A stretch of 64,000 nt of DNA, taken from the NCBI RefSeq assembly GCF_002128405.1, contig NZ_NETJ01000010.1, forward strand, positions 1 through 64,000. The letters run 5' to 3'. Every line of letters begins with the position of its first letter. Positions within the stretch are counted from its first letter, which is position 1. The notes beneath the pieces are model-generated. The model was not told the origin of the DNA. It saw nothing but the letters and a program-made list of their open reading frames with translations, and ran no database searches. This stretch comes from Gottfriedia solisilvae (GTDB taxonomy: Bacteria > Bacillota > Bacilli > Bacillales > Bacillaceae_G). The position numbers and the translations under genes were made by a program. Shown piece by piece: positions 26,963 through 35,557 of the stretch.

Positions 26963-27544
26963 TCAATGAATAATCGAAACAGCAGTATAAACTAACAATA
27001 ATGCCATAACAATATTGAACTGTTTCCTATATGTTGATAAAAATTTTTGAAAGACCGACCCAAAAGCACTCCAGCAAACAGTGCTAGTGAAACCGACAAA
27101 TGCTAGAAAAAACGAGGCAAGAATTAAACTGAAGTTCGTTTTGTAATATGGAATAATAAATGATGAGACTGCTGTTAAGCCATAAATCAGTCCTTTTGGG
27201 TTAATAAATTGCAATAAGATCCCTGTAAAAAAAGTATTGTTCTTACTATTTTCACTGTTCGATTGATTAGCGCTGCTTTTCAAAATCTTATAAGCTAAAT
27301 ACAACATATAAACAAAGCCAAAAATGGTCAGGAATAGTTCGATTTTTGGGATAAAAGAATGTAGCACCAAATTAAAATAGCTACACATTAACATAATGAT
27401 AAAGAATCCAACTCCAACACCAAAGCAAAATCTAATGGAACTTTTGAAGCCATTCTGATTCGCAAAGATCATAGCCATAATATTATTCGGCCCAGGGGTA
27501 AATGAAGCGACAAAAACAAAAAGTAAAAATGAAAGCACTGGCAT
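26963..27544 (-). CDS. LysE/RhtB-family amino-acid or metabolite exporter
   Basis: 193 residues with six predicted helices and the family motif FTPGPNNIMAM at residues 15-25. The mid-loop is short. Such proteins export amino acids or related small molecules by proton exchange. It is divergent from an XRE-cupin regulator (116 bp between starts), a common regulator-exporter layout. Substrate unknown. Confidence 0.9.
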   Translation of the reverse strand: MPVLSFLLFVFVASFTPGPNNIMAMIFANQNGFKSSIRFCFGVGVGFFIIMLMCSYFNLVLHSFIPKIELFLTIFGFVYMLYLAYKILKSSANQSNSENSKNNTFFTGILLQFINPKGLIYGLTAVSSFIIPYYKTNFSLILASFFLAFVGFTSTVCWSAFGSVFQKFLSTYRKQFNIVMALLLVYTAVSIIH

Positions 27545-27622
27545 AAAGTTCTCTCCCTTATTATGTTATAATGTTCAAAATGGTCTATATAACGTATTGT
27601 ATTTTAAAGTATACAACATGGA

Positions 27623-27632
27623 CGTTATAACG
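27623..27632. promoter_or_regulatory. Palindrome in the LysE/XRE-cupin divergent gap
   Basis: Perfect 10-bp palindrome CGTTATAACG, 28 bp before the regulator start; a related ATATAACGT lies at 27587-27595. A plausible operator for the adjacent regulator, by position only. Confidence 0.35.
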
Positions 27633-27659
27633 CACAACAAAAAGTTAGGAGTTTTTCAA

Positions 27660-28214
27660 ATGGAAGAGCTAAATTTAATCATTGCAAAAAATTTGAAAAG
27701 TCATAGAGAGAAAAAAAAGTTGAGTCTAGAAAAAGTTGCAGAATTAACTGGTGTAAGTAAGACAATGGTCGGACAAATAGAAAGAGGGGAATCTAGCCCA
27801 ACAATCACTACACTTTGGAAAATCGCAAATGGTTTAAAAATATCGTTTACTTCATTAATTGAAAATCCACCACCAGAAGCAAGGGTGATCCGTAAAAATG
27901 AAGTACATGCCTTAACGGAGGATAATGGAAAATACAGAGTTTATCCATTTTTCCCTTTTGATGAAAAAAGAAGATTTGAAGTGTATTCTGTTGAGTTAGA
28001 TAAAGGTGGAATGTTAAACGCTAGTCCACATGGAGTTGGTACGGAGGAATTCATTACAGTTTTTGAAGGAGAATTAACTTTGACGGTTAATGGCACTTCT
28101 CATATTGTTGAGGCCGGTAATTCAATCCAGTTTAAAGCAGATCGTGAACACACTTATTTTAATTCAGGAGAAACATTAACACGCGTAAATATGGTTATAT
28201 ACTATCCGGTTTAA
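27660..28214 (+). CDS. XRE-family regulator with C-terminal cupin domain
   Basis: 184 residues. HTH (about 6-62, with LEKVAELTGVSKTMVGQIERGESSPTI-type helices) joined to a cupin sensor (about 105-180: EEFITVFEGELTLTVNG, IQFKADREHTYFN). The ATG at 27660 is preferred, with SD TTAGGAG at 27645-27651; a longer TTG start at 27597 lacks one. Proteins of this build sense small metabolites and control a neighbouring gene, here most likely the divergent LysE-type exporter. Confidence 0.9.
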   Translation: MEELNLIIAKNLKSHREKKKLSLEKVAELTGVSKTMVGQIERGESSPTITTLWKIANGLKISFTSLIENPPPEARVIRKNEVHALTEDNGKYRVYPFFPFDEKRRFEVYSVELDKGGMLNASPHGVGTEEFITVFEGELTLTVNGTSHIVEAGNSIQFKADREHTYFNSGETLTRVNMVIYYPV

Positions 28215-28245
28215 ACATACGAGAGAACAAAGTGTTCTCCTCAGT

Positions 28246-28400
28246 TTGTAGACAAAGTTAAAAACTAAGAGATTCAGACTGATTGAAAACGCTTGTCTTT
28301 CGAGGCGCTAAGCCGGATGAGGAGCGGAGTTACCTTAGACGGTAATGAGCACCGCAAGCAGGCGAAGCAACGAAGAAAGCGAGCGTTTGTCAACAGTCTG
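28246..28400. repeat. GC-rich structured intergenic element with inverted ends
   Basis: The core at 28275-28400 (126 bp) has imperfect inverted ends, CAGACTGATTGAAAACGCT and the complement of AGCGTTTGTCAACAGTCTG (15 of 19 match), and about half G+C against roughly a third around it. A preceding 29-bp segment (TTGTAGACAAAGTTAAAAAC onwards) recurs at 34683. It resembles the short non-autonomous bcr-type repeats of the B. cereus group; I cannot assign a class. No ORF with a start signal. Confidence 0.65.
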
Positions 28401-28401
28401 G

Positions 28402-28429
28402 GGAGAACATAAAATGTTCTCCTTTTTTT
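28402..28429. terminator. Terminator next to the GC-rich element
   Basis: GGAGAACAT/ATGTTCTCC stem, loop AAA, then seven T. A similar hairpin without T-run (GAGAACAAAGTGTTCTC, 28223-28239) sits on the other side of the element, as if one terminator had been split and partly duplicated. Confidence 0.85.
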
Positions 28430-28603
28430 CTAGCTTCGATGTTCTACAAGGTCAATTGCACCTAAGACAATGTGGGCTAAACCGAAACCAAAAACGGTGT
28501 TTGCAATCATTTTGTTAGACCCACGTTTTTGCTTTAGTGCGTAACCAGTAGCTGTAACAGCTGATCCAAGTACAGTTGGGATGAGTCCTTCACGAATGTT
28601 CAA
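28430..28603 (-). CDS. Small conserved-looking membrane protein, 57 aa
   Basis: Starts MNIREGLIPTVLGSAVTATG and ends DLVEHRS. Two hydrophobic stretches with Gly/Ala spacing (about 7-25 and 35-52) separated by KQKRGSNKM suggest a two-helix membrane protein. The TTG at 28603 is chosen because a perfect SD TGGAGGGA (minus strand, 28611-28618) is 7 nt away; the upstream ATG codons have none. Product family not recognised by me. Confidence 0.7.
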   Translation of the reverse strand: MNIREGLIPTVLGSAVTATGYALKQKRGSNKMIANTVFGFGLAHIVLGAIDLVEHRS

Positions 28604-28907
28604 GATAAAATCCCTCCACATCGAAATTAGTAGGTGATTCATCACCTTATCATTAATATTATCTATCGCGAACGGTTATATGTATTAGGTAAAACGGGGA
28701 TATAACAATTTTTGTTAAGTAAGTATCTCTTACTACTTCTAAAAACCATACAAATTATGAATAAGTTTGGATTGTATATCCATTTCTTATGTTTTACACC
28801 GTCATGAGCTTTGTTGGAAATATATTTTAACTGTAAGAAGAAAGGATTAGGGTAAAGTAATTGTATTGCAGGTAATGTGTATTTGTTTAGAATTCGGTGG
28901 AGGAATT

Positions 28908-30143
28908 ATGGAAAAAAAACAAAAAATGAGTTTGTGGGCACTCTCCAGTGTACCTTTAGTAATGACCTTAGGAAATTCAATGCTAATTCCTGTACTACCA
29001 AAAATTGAAAAACAACTAGGGATAACGGGCTTTAAAGTATCCATGATTATAACTGTTTATTCAATTTTTGCGATTCTTCTCATACCAATTGCTGGCTACC
29101 TGTCCGATAAGTGGGGAAGAAAAAAAGTAATTATACCTAGTTTACTGATTGCAGGGTTAGGTGGCGTACTAACAGGGTGGGCGTCTTGGAAAATGGAAAA
29201 TCCATTCCTTTGGATCATAATTGGAAGGATCATACAGGGTATCGGTTCTGCTGGTGCTATGCCAGTTGTTATTCCTTGTGTTGGAGATATGTTTAAAGAT
29301 GAAAAAGAGGTAAGCTGTGGCTTAGGGCTAGTAGAAACCTCAAATACCTTTGGAAAAGTACTGAGTCCTATACTAGGTTCTGTACTTGCGTCCATTGTTT
29401 GGTTTTTACCATTTTTTGCAATTCCAATTCTATGTGCAATCGCCATCATTTTCATATCAATTTTTGTAAAACAACCTAAACAAAAAAAGAAACAAAAGGT
29501 AAAATCGGTAAAAAAGTTTCTTCGATCAATAAGGAAGATTTTAAAACGAAATGGACGCTGGCTTTACACAATTTTCATTTTAGGCGCCATCATAATGTTT
29601 ATTTTATTTGGCATGCTTTTTTATCTTTCATCTATATTAGAAAACCGTTACCAAATACACGGCGTTATGAAGGGATTAGTATTAGCCATTCCTTTGGCAG
29701 CCTTATCATTTACATCTTATGTGACAGGAAAAAAAATTGGTGATCAAAAAACGATCATGAAAAGATGTATTTATATTGGATTTATTATAGTCAGTCTGTC
29801 TTTTCTCATACCGCTATTTTCAAAAAACATCTTTTTGCTGATTTTAAATCTTATTTTATGCGGAATTGGAATTGGATTATCTTTACCAAGCTTAGATTCA
29901 CTAGTAACAGAAGGAATTGAAAAGGAAGAAAGAGGAACAATTACTTCTTTATATAGTTCTTTGCGTTTTGTTGGTGTTGCAGCGGGACCGCCTACTTTTG
30001 CGTACTTAATGAAAGGTCCGGATAATTATATGATGATTTTATCGTTGATACTTGGCATTGTAGGCGCATTTATCGCAATTAAATATATTAATCCTAAGGA
30101 AGAGGACCAAGATCTTTTACCTCAAAAACACGTAAAGACATAG
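28908..30143 (+). CDS. MFS transporter, 12 helices
   Basis: 411 residues. N-terminal half with MTLGNSMLIPVLP and the MFS signature GYLSDKWGRKKVI (loop 2-3); GIGSAGAMPVV and SSLRFVGVAAGPP in helices 5 and 11. Built like drug:H+ antiporters (Bcr/CflA or TetA-like). The ATG at 28908 has SD GGAGGA (28898-28903); the longer frame from 28866 does not. Monocistronic. Substrate unknown. Confidence 0.9.
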   Translation: MEKKQKMSLWALSSVPLVMTLGNSMLIPVLPKIEKQLGITGFKVSMIITVYSIFAILLIPIAGYLSDKWGRKKVIIPSLLIAGLGGVLTGWASWKMENPFLWIIIGRIIQGIGSAGAMPVVIPCVGDMFKDEKEVSCGLGLVETSNTFGKVLSPILGSVLASIVWFLPFFAIPILCAIAIIFISIFVKQPKQKKKQKVKSVKKFLRSIRKILKRNGRWLYTIFILGAIIMFILFGMLFYLSSILENRYQIHGVMKGLVLAIPLAALSFTSYVTGKKIGDQKTIMKRCIYIGFIIVSLSFLIPLFSKNIFLLILNLILCGIGIGLSLPSLDSLVTEGIEKEERGTITSLYSSLRFVGVAAGPPTFAYLMKGPDNYMMILSLILGIVGAFIAIKYINPKEEDQDLLPQKHVKT

Positions 30144-30155
30144 ATAGGCAATCGA

Positions 30156-30186
30156 AAAACACCACTTCTTAAAAGTGGTGTTTTAA
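30156..30186 (+). terminator. Terminator after the MFS gene
   Basis: AAAACACCACTT/AAGTGGTGTTTT stem with a 5-nt loop. Confidence 0.87.
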
Positions 30187-30318
30187 TATAGCTTTTTTTT
30201 CTGTATAAATAACACCTAAAAACTAATAAATCCCTTTAAATATTAAAAAACTATAATAATTCATTTTTCTATTTCAAATAAGAACTATTATGTTAAAATC
30301 AGCATATAATTTAAAATC

Positions 30319-30332
30319 TTTCCCTAGGGAAA
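30319..30332. promoter_or_regulatory. MntR-like operator upstream of the Nramp gene
   Basis: Perfect palindrome TTTCCCTAGGGAAA, just after a TATAAT (30305-30310) and 40 bp before the start. It closely resembles the manganese regulator MntR box as I recall it (TTTGCCTNAGGGAAA-type), so Mn(II)-dependent repression is likely. Confidence 0.6.
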
Positions 30333-30371
30333 AACTATTTGATGTATTCAATAAAATAGGTGGTGGGAAAC

Positions 30372-31724
30372 TTGTCAGAAAAAGCACAGGAAAAATCTAA
30401 TTATGACGATTCAGGTTGGAGAAGGGAAAAAACACAACCAAGTTTACAAGAAGTGCATCGCTCGCTACCGATTCCAAAAAAAGCGAGTTCTTTAAGAAAG
30501 TTTATGGCTTTTGCTGGCCCAGGTTATTTAGTGGCTGTAGGATATATGGACCCGGGGAATTGGGCTACATCTTTGGCAGGCGGATCAGCGTTTAACTATA
30601 CACTTTTATCAGTTATTCTTATTTCAAATTTAATGGCAATCATTTTACAATCACTATCTGCTAAATTAGGTATTGCAACTGGAAGAGATTTAGCTCAGGC
30701 CTGTCGAGATCACTTTAGTAAACCTGTTTCTTTTGTTTTATGGTTACTATGTGAGGCTGCCATTGCGGCTTGTGACTTAGCAGAACTAATAGGATCGGCT
30801 ATCGCATTAAACTTATTATTTGATATACCTTTGTTTTATGGTATTTGTATAACAGCATTTGATGTTTTACTTGTATTGCTATTGCAAAATAAAGGTTTCC
30901 GTTATATTGAAGCACTTGTTATTTCATTAATTATTTTAATTACTGGTTGTTTTATATTTGAACTAACGATGTCACAGCCAGATATAAAAGCAGTATTTAA
31001 CGGGTTCATTCCTAGCTCACAAATTATTACCGATCCAAAAATGTTATACATTTCTTTAGGTATTTTAGGAGCAACCGTTATGCCACATAATTTATACCTT
31101 CACTCTTCTATTGTTCAAACAAGAAAATTTGAAGTTTCTAATGAAGGTAAAAAAGAAGCGATTAAGTTTGCAACAATTGATTCTACAGTTGCTTTAATGA
31201 TCGCGTTGTTCGTAAATGCAGCAATTTTAATATTAGCTGCCTCGACATTTTATAAGACAGGACATACTGCAGTAGCATCAATTGAAGATGCATTTCAATT
31301 ACTTACACCATTATTAGGAACCACTCTAGCGAGTACATTTTTTGGCTTAGCACTATTAGCTTCTGGTCAAAACTCAACACTAACAGGAACAATAGCTGGT
31401 CAAATCGTAATGGAAGGATTCTTGAATATTAAATTATCCCCTTGGTTAAGACGATTAATTACGCGTCTAATTGCCATAACACCAGCCTTAATTGTAACGT
31501 ATCTCTATGGTGCGAAAGGAACAACCGATTTATTAATATTGAGCCAGGTTATTCTTTCATTACAATTATCATTTGCAGTTATACCATTGGTCATGTTTAC
31601 TAGTGATGCAAAGAAAATGGGTCCGTTTGTTAATAGGGGTTGGCTAAAAGTAGTTGCATGGATCATCGCAGCTGTAATAGCACTATTAAATGCTTACTTG
31701 CTTTGGGCAACATTTTTTAACTAA
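30372..31724 (+). CDS. mntH: Nramp-family Mn(II)/divalent metal transporter
   Basis: 450 residues with eleven predicted helices. Helix 1 has the metal-binding DPGNW (D60) and helix 6 has MPHNLYLHS, both diagnostic for Nramp. Proton-coupled uptake of Mn2+ (also Fe2+). The TTG at 30372 follows SD GTGGTGGGA (30360-30368); the in-frame GTG at 30360 is part of that SD. A MntR-like palindrome upstream supports manganese uptake as the main role. Confidence 0.92.
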   Translation: MSEKAQEKSNYDDSGWRREKTQPSLQEVHRSLPIPKKASSLRKFMAFAGPGYLVAVGYMDPGNWATSLAGGSAFNYTLLSVILISNLMAIILQSLSAKLGIATGRDLAQACRDHFSKPVSFVLWLLCEAAIAACDLAELIGSAIALNLLFDIPLFYGICITAFDVLLVLLLQNKGFRYIEALVISLIILITGCFIFELTMSQPDIKAVFNGFIPSSQIITDPKMLYISLGILGATVMPHNLYLHSSIVQTRKFEVSNEGKKEAIKFATIDSTVALMIALFVNAAILILAASTFYKTGHTAVASIEDAFQLLTPLLGTTLASTFFGLALLASGQNSTLTGTIAGQIVMEGFLNIKLSPWLRRLITRLIAITPALIVTYLYGAKGTTDLLILSQVILSLQLSFAVIPLVMFTSDAKKMGPFVNRGWLKVVAWIIAAVIALLNAYLLWATFFN

Positions 31725-31753
31725 AAAACACAAACTTTTAGGTAAATATCAAT

Positions 31754-31799
31754 AAAGATTGAACACATGTAGTTTTATGCGTGAGTTCAATCTTTTTTT
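31754..31799 (+). terminator. Terminator after mntH
   Basis: AAAGATTGAAC/GTTCAATCTTT stem with a 20-nt partly paired loop, then T-run. Confidence 0.87.
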
Positions 31800-32015
31800 A
31801 TTTATCAAGAAAAGATGAGACCTTAGTGAAAAGTATTTAGAATGTTAATAAATTGTTAATTATCTTTTCGATTTTTAATGTTTATTAAATAGTTCCTTAA
31901 AGGGAAAGAGACTTAGAAACCTATGGTATACTTCATATTTTCACTTCATCCAAGAAGTTTCTAATATTAAAATCTTTTATTTTTTTTACCTCTTCTACAT
32001 ATTCTTTTATTTACT

Positions 32016-32043
32016 GTTTACATCAGTTAAACAACAGATTAAT
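32016..32043 (+). promoter_or_regulatory. Pho-box-like direct repeats upstream of alkaline phosphatase
   Basis: TTTACA (32016), TAAACA (32027) and TTAATA (32038) are spaced exactly 11 bp, as in PhoP boxes (TT[ACT]A[CT]A). A second 11-bp pair TTAATA/TTAATT lies at 31845 and 31856. AT-rich DNA gives chance matches, so this is tentative. The rest of the 31800-32100 gap shows nothing else. Confidence 0.4.
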
Positions 32044-32100
32044 AAATCTTAGTTACTGTTAAATAGTAAATAAATTAAAAATGTGTGGGAGGTTTTTCTT

Positions 32101-33468
32101 TTGTTAAAAAATACACTTAAAAAGAAATTAATACCGGTTGCTGTACTTTCTACAATTACAGCTGGTGCTTTGATTGGGTCATTTTCAAATAATGAAGTGC
32201 AAGCAAAAGAGGTAACAAAGAAAAACGAAATTAGAAATGTAATCTTTTTAATTGGCGATGGAATGGGCGTTTCATATACTTCTGCTTATCGTTATTTAAA
32301 AGACAATCCTGCTACAAAGGTAGTAGAGCAAACTGAATTTGACCATTATCTTGTTGGGCAACAAATGACTTATCCAGAAGATCCTGCACAAAACGTAACA
32401 GATTCTGCAGCAGCAGCAACTGCAATGTCAGCTGGGATTAAGACATATAATGCTGCAATTGGTGTGGATAATGATGGATCTACTGTAAAGACAGTACTTG
32501 AAGCTGCTAAAGAAAAAGGAAAATCAACAGGTCTAGTAGCTACTTCTGAAATAACTCATGCTACTCCTGCTTCTTATGGCGCACATGATGTAAGCCGTAA
32601 AAACATGAATGCCATTGCTGATGATTACTATGATGAAATGATTAAAGGTGGTCATAAAATTGATGTTATGCTAGGCGGTGGTTTGACTAACTTTGTACGA
32701 GCTGATCGTGACTTAACGAAGGAATTCCAAAAAGATGGTTTTTCTTATGTTACGAATAAACAAGATATGTTAAAAGATAAAAATCCGAAGATGTTAGGAT
32801 TATTTGCACCTGGTGGAATGCCTAAGATGATGGATCGCGATGCAACAATGCCATCATTAAGAGACATGACAAATACTGCAATTAATAAACTAGCAAAAGA
32901 TAAAGACGGTTTCTTCTTAATGGTAGAGGGTAGCCAAATTGACTGGGCTGGTCATGACAATGATATCGTAGCAGCAATGAGTGAGATGCAAGACTTTGAA
33001 GAAGCTTTTAAAACTGCGATTGCATTTGCCAAAAAGGACAAGCATACATTAGTTGTTGCAACTGCTGACCATTCTACAGGTGGTTATTCAGTTGGTGCAA
33101 AAGGGGACTATAACTGGTTTGGCGCACCAATTTCTGCAGCAAAACGTACGCCTGATTTTATGGCAGAACAAATTGTAAAAGGTGCGGATGTAGAACAAAC
33201 GCTTAAATCATATATTGATCTTCCATTAAAGCCAGAGGAGATTCAGTCAGTTAAAGCGGCTGCCCAAAAGAAGGACTTAGTAACGATCGATAATGCAATT
33301 GAAACAATTTTTGATACGCGCTCTGTAACCGGTTGGACAACTGGTGGGCACACTGGTGAGGACGTAAACGTATATGCATATGGACCTGGTAGTCAGTACT
33401 TTGCAGGGAAAATCGATAATACAGACCAAGCAAAAAATATCTTTTCTATCTTAAAGAATGGTAAATAG
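32101..33468 (+). CDS. phoA: Secreted alkaline phosphatase
   Basis: 455 residues. Signal peptide (about 1-35: basic KKK, hydrophobic core, VQAKE). PhoA-type catalytic core: Asp53 in LIGDGMG (zinc ligand), nucleophile Ser102 in TDSAAAATA, EGSQIDWAGHDND, ATADHSTGG and a final GWTTGGHTGEDV with metal His. Releases phosphate from phosphomonoesters outside the cell. The TTG at 32101 follows SD GGGAGG (32087-32092) by 8 nt. Could equally be named phoB in Bacillus usage. Pho-box-like repeats upstream suggest induction by phosphate starvation. Confidence 0.93.
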   Translation: MLKNTLKKKLIPVAVLSTITAGALIGSFSNNEVQAKEVTKKNEIRNVIFLIGDGMGVSYTSAYRYLKDNPATKVVEQTEFDHYLVGQQMTYPEDPAQNVTDSAAAATAMSAGIKTYNAAIGVDNDGSTVKTVLEAAKEKGKSTGLVATSEITHATPASYGAHDVSRKNMNAIADDYYDEMIKGGHKIDVMLGGGLTNFVRADRDLTKEFQKDGFSYVTNKQDMLKDKNPKMLGLFAPGGMPKMMDRDATMPSLRDMTNTAINKLAKDKDGFFLMVEGSQIDWAGHDNDIVAAMSEMQDFEEAFKTAIAFAKKDKHTLVVATADHSTGGYSVGAKGDYNWFGAPISAAKRTPDFMAEQIVKGADVEQTLKSYIDLPLKPEEIQSVKAAAQKKDLVTIDNAIETIFDTRSVTGWTTGGHTGEDVNVYAYGPGSQYFAGKIDNTDQAKNIFSILKNGK

Positions 33469-33484
33469 GAAAATTTGAATAGTT

Positions 33485-33522
33485 GTTCCCATTGAATGAT
33501 GTGTTTGATGGGAACTCTTTTA
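33485..33522 (+). terminator. Terminator after phoA
   Basis: GTTCCCAT/ATGGGAAC stem followed by TCTTTT; T-run is imperfect. Confidence 0.7.
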
Positions 33523-33558
33523 CTTTAAATAGTTGAAATGGATGAAGGGGGACTTTCA

Positions 33559-34242
33559 GTGAAAAAGTATATTCCACTTTTACTGGGTATTATGTTGTTA
33601 ACTGCATGTAGCGATATGCAAAAAGCTAATAATGGAGATGTAAAAACCGAAAGCCAACAGACAAAAATTGCATCAAATATAGAAAAAAATAGAGCGAAAT
33701 CTTTAAGTGATATTTATGTACCTAATCCACAAGTTTCAGATGATACAAATTTGTTAAAGGTAGGACAAAAGATAAAAGATGAAAAAGGAGAAATAACCTT
33801 AAAAGGGAAAGCTTCTTTGAATAAGACATTTACAATTGGATCTGTTGAGATGAAAATCAAAAATGTTAAGCTTATACAAAATTCGCCTACCTATTCATTA
33901 ATGGATTATTTTCATTACTACACCGAGAGCTATGAGAAATTCCAATTTGTAAAGGTAGAGGTAGAACTAGTGAACAAATCGGATGAAAAAGTAAATTTTG
34001 GACCAGTATCTCATCTGAAAACTAGCAATAATGAAGTAAAAGCATTTCATGATGACTTCTTTATTGAATATTTAGGTGGAGAAATTGGACCAAATGCTTC
34101 GAAGCAAGGTGCTTTAGGGTTTATTGTAGAAAAAACGACACCAAGTCTTGACTGGGTGGAACTGACGACAAGTGATGTATTAGATTCAAACAAAAAAGTA
34201 GTTGGTAAAGCACAAAGAATTAAAATTAATTTAGAAAAATAA
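33559..34242 (+). CDS. Secreted lipoprotein with a DUF4352-like Ig-fold domain
   Basis: 227 residues. Lipobox LTAC with Cys about 16, then a polar linker and a beta-rich domain (about 90-225) containing FTIGSVEMKIKNVKL, KFQFVKVEVELVNKSDEKVNF and GPNASKQGALGFIVE, the pattern of DUF4352 (telokin-like) lipoproteins. The GTG at 33559 has SD AAGGGGGA (33545-33552); the frame from 33538 contains that SD. Function unknown. Confidence 0.8.
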   Translation: MKKYIPLLLGIMLLTACSDMQKANNGDVKTESQQTKIASNIEKNRAKSLSDIYVPNPQVSDDTNLLKVGQKIKDEKGEITLKGKASLNKTFTIGSVEMKIKNVKLIQNSPTYSLMDYFHYYTESYEKFQFVKVEVELVNKSDEKVNFGPVSHLKTSNNEVKAFHDDFFIEYLGGEIGPNASKQGALGFIVEKTTPSLDWVELTTSDVLDSNKKVVGKAQRIKINLEK

Positions 34243-34298
34243 AAAAGAGAGAGCCTTGTCATTGTTTCATAAACTTGACATAGGCTTTCTCTTTTTTT
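34241..34298 (+). terminator. Terminator after the lipoprotein gene
   Basis: AAAAAAGAGAGAGCCTTGTCA pairs with TGACATAGGCTTTCTCTTTTTT, then T-run. The stem begins at the stop codon. Confidence 0.85.
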
Positions 34299-34364
34299 AT
34301 GTTTGGACTAAGTGTTTTAATCGCAATACATAAGTGAAAAATACTAAATTAGGGGATAAAAAGA

Positions 34365-34661
34365 ATGAAAATAACTAATATCTTTGAGTTGGGTTCAGCT
34401 TTAGAAGTGGATAAGGATCATGTATTAAAAGAGTTTCAAAAAGGAAGTTTATTATTAATTAATCTTAAGCCTCAAGAATATGAATACGAGCAGCATGACA
34501 ATGTAGATGAAATGATTATTGCTTTTAAAGGTAGTTTTATCTTAGAGACCGAGTCAGAGGAAATCAATATCCCTGAAGGATCAATGATTACTGTTCCAAA
34601 AGGTGTTAAGCACCGATTTGGGAAAGAAAGCGAGGGTTTAATATTAGTTGCATTCGGATAA
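34365..34661 (+). CDS. Small cupin-domain protein
   Basis: 98 residues forming one cupin barrel: EYEYEQHDNVDEMIIAFKG (motif 1 with His and Glu) and PEGSMITVPKGVKHRF (motif 2 with His). Likely binds a metal or small ligand. SD AGGGGAT precedes the ATG. Monocistronic; no functional hint from neighbours. Confidence 0.85.
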   Translation: MKITNIFELGSALEVDKDHVLKEFQKGSLLLINLKPQEYEYEQHDNVDEMIIAFKGSFILETESEEINIPEGSMITVPKGVKHRFGKESEGLILVAFG

Positions 34662-34682
34662 TTAAAACACCATGTTTGCTGA

Positions 34683-34720
34683 TTGTAGACAAAGTATTAA
34701 AACTAAGAGATTCAGTCTGA
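34683..34720. repeat. Partial copy of the 28.2-kb element
   Basis: TTGTAGACAAAGTATTAAAA then CTAAGAGATTCAGTCTGA matches the left segment of the element at 28246-28281 with two small differences, but the GC-rich core is absent. Confidence 0.75.
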
Positions 34721-34755
34721 AATGCCCCTACTAAAATGTAGGGGCATTTTCTTTT
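34721..34755. terminator. Bidirectional terminator overlapping the end of the HxlR gene
   Basis: AAATGCCCCTA/TAGGGGCATTT stem, loop CTAAAATG. The HxlR stop (34731-34733) lies in the loop, so the last codons form one arm. Confidence 0.85.
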
Positions 34756-35108
34756 TCTTCTTCAACTGGTGAAAGCAAAACATCACATTTATTTGGATAC
34801 ATCTTTTCAATATGAAGTTCTCCCCAACAACAAAGTAAGTCCAATACTTTTTTTAATGACCAACCATATTCGGTTAATGAGTACTCAACCTTTGGGGGTA
34901 CTTGATTAAATACTTCACGATTTACGATATTGTCTTCTTGTAACTCTTTTAATTGTTGAGTTAGCATCTTTTGAGTTATATGTGGCATTAATCTCTTTAA
35001 TTCACTCGTTCTTTTTTTGCCTTTTATTAAATGACAAAGTATTACAACTTTCCATTTGCCTCCTATGACATCCAATGAAGCTTCAACAGGAATGCTATAT
35101 TTTTTCAT
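34731..35108 (-). CDS. ytcD: HxlR-family winged-helix regulator, YtcD-like
   Basis: 125 residues: PVEASLDVIGGKWKVVILCHL and LKRLMPHITQKMLTQQLKELQEDNIV form the HxlR winged helix-turn-helix, then VPPKVEYSLTEYG. Cys residues (LCCW, NKCD) might allow redox or electrophile sensing, but no N-terminal sensing Cys is present. Divergent from an MFS gene followed by an aldo/keto reductase, the layout of B. subtilis ytcD-ytbDE. Start ATG at 35108 follows an AGGA-type SD. Confidence 0.88.
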   Translation of the reverse strand: MKKYSIPVEASLDVIGGKWKVVILCHLIKGKKRTSELKRLMPHITQKMLTQQLKELQEDNIVNREVFNQVPPKVEYSLTEYGWSLKKVLDLLCCWGELHIEKMYPNKCDVLLSPVEEEKENAPTF

Positions 35109-35264
35109 ACTGTTTCCTCCAAAATGATCTATTTTTCTTTCTTTAATTTGCTAATTTTCCTTCGTCAAATTGATTTACATATCATAACATTGTATGTCCG
35201 ACGTGTGTAGTATTCTTTTTCTTTGTGAAAATTTCTTCAAGGAAAACACTTTAAATACTTAAAT

Positions 35265-35440
35265 GTTACTAAAAAGTAACTATATCACTTGAAAGTGCAT
35301 ACTTCTTTTTTCTATGACTATCACGCATAATGGCAAATGTGCTCATCAATTTGAACACAAGATGTTTCTAAATCATCATTTTAGCTGTATTTATACAATG
35401 GTTACTTTTTAGTACCTACCATACTTTTAAGTACGTACTT
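35265..35440. promoter_or_regulatory. Three palindromes, probable HxlR operators
   Basis: GTTACTAAAAAGTAAC (35265-35280), GTTACTTTTTAGTACC (35401-35416) and AAGTACGTACTT (35429-35440) lie in the 449-bp divergent gap. The first two share the 16-bp form GTTACT-N4-AGTA(A/C)C, one nearer each gene. The remainder of the gap has no other feature I can name. Confidence 0.55.
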
Positions 35441-35557
35441 CTCATTATGATTCATATGACTCATAATTGCGTATATCGTCCGAGAACACATAATATCTGG
35501 CGCCGTGTTCTTTAGGTCATTTATTTCAAAATAAAATTTTATAAGGAGGATTCTTTT

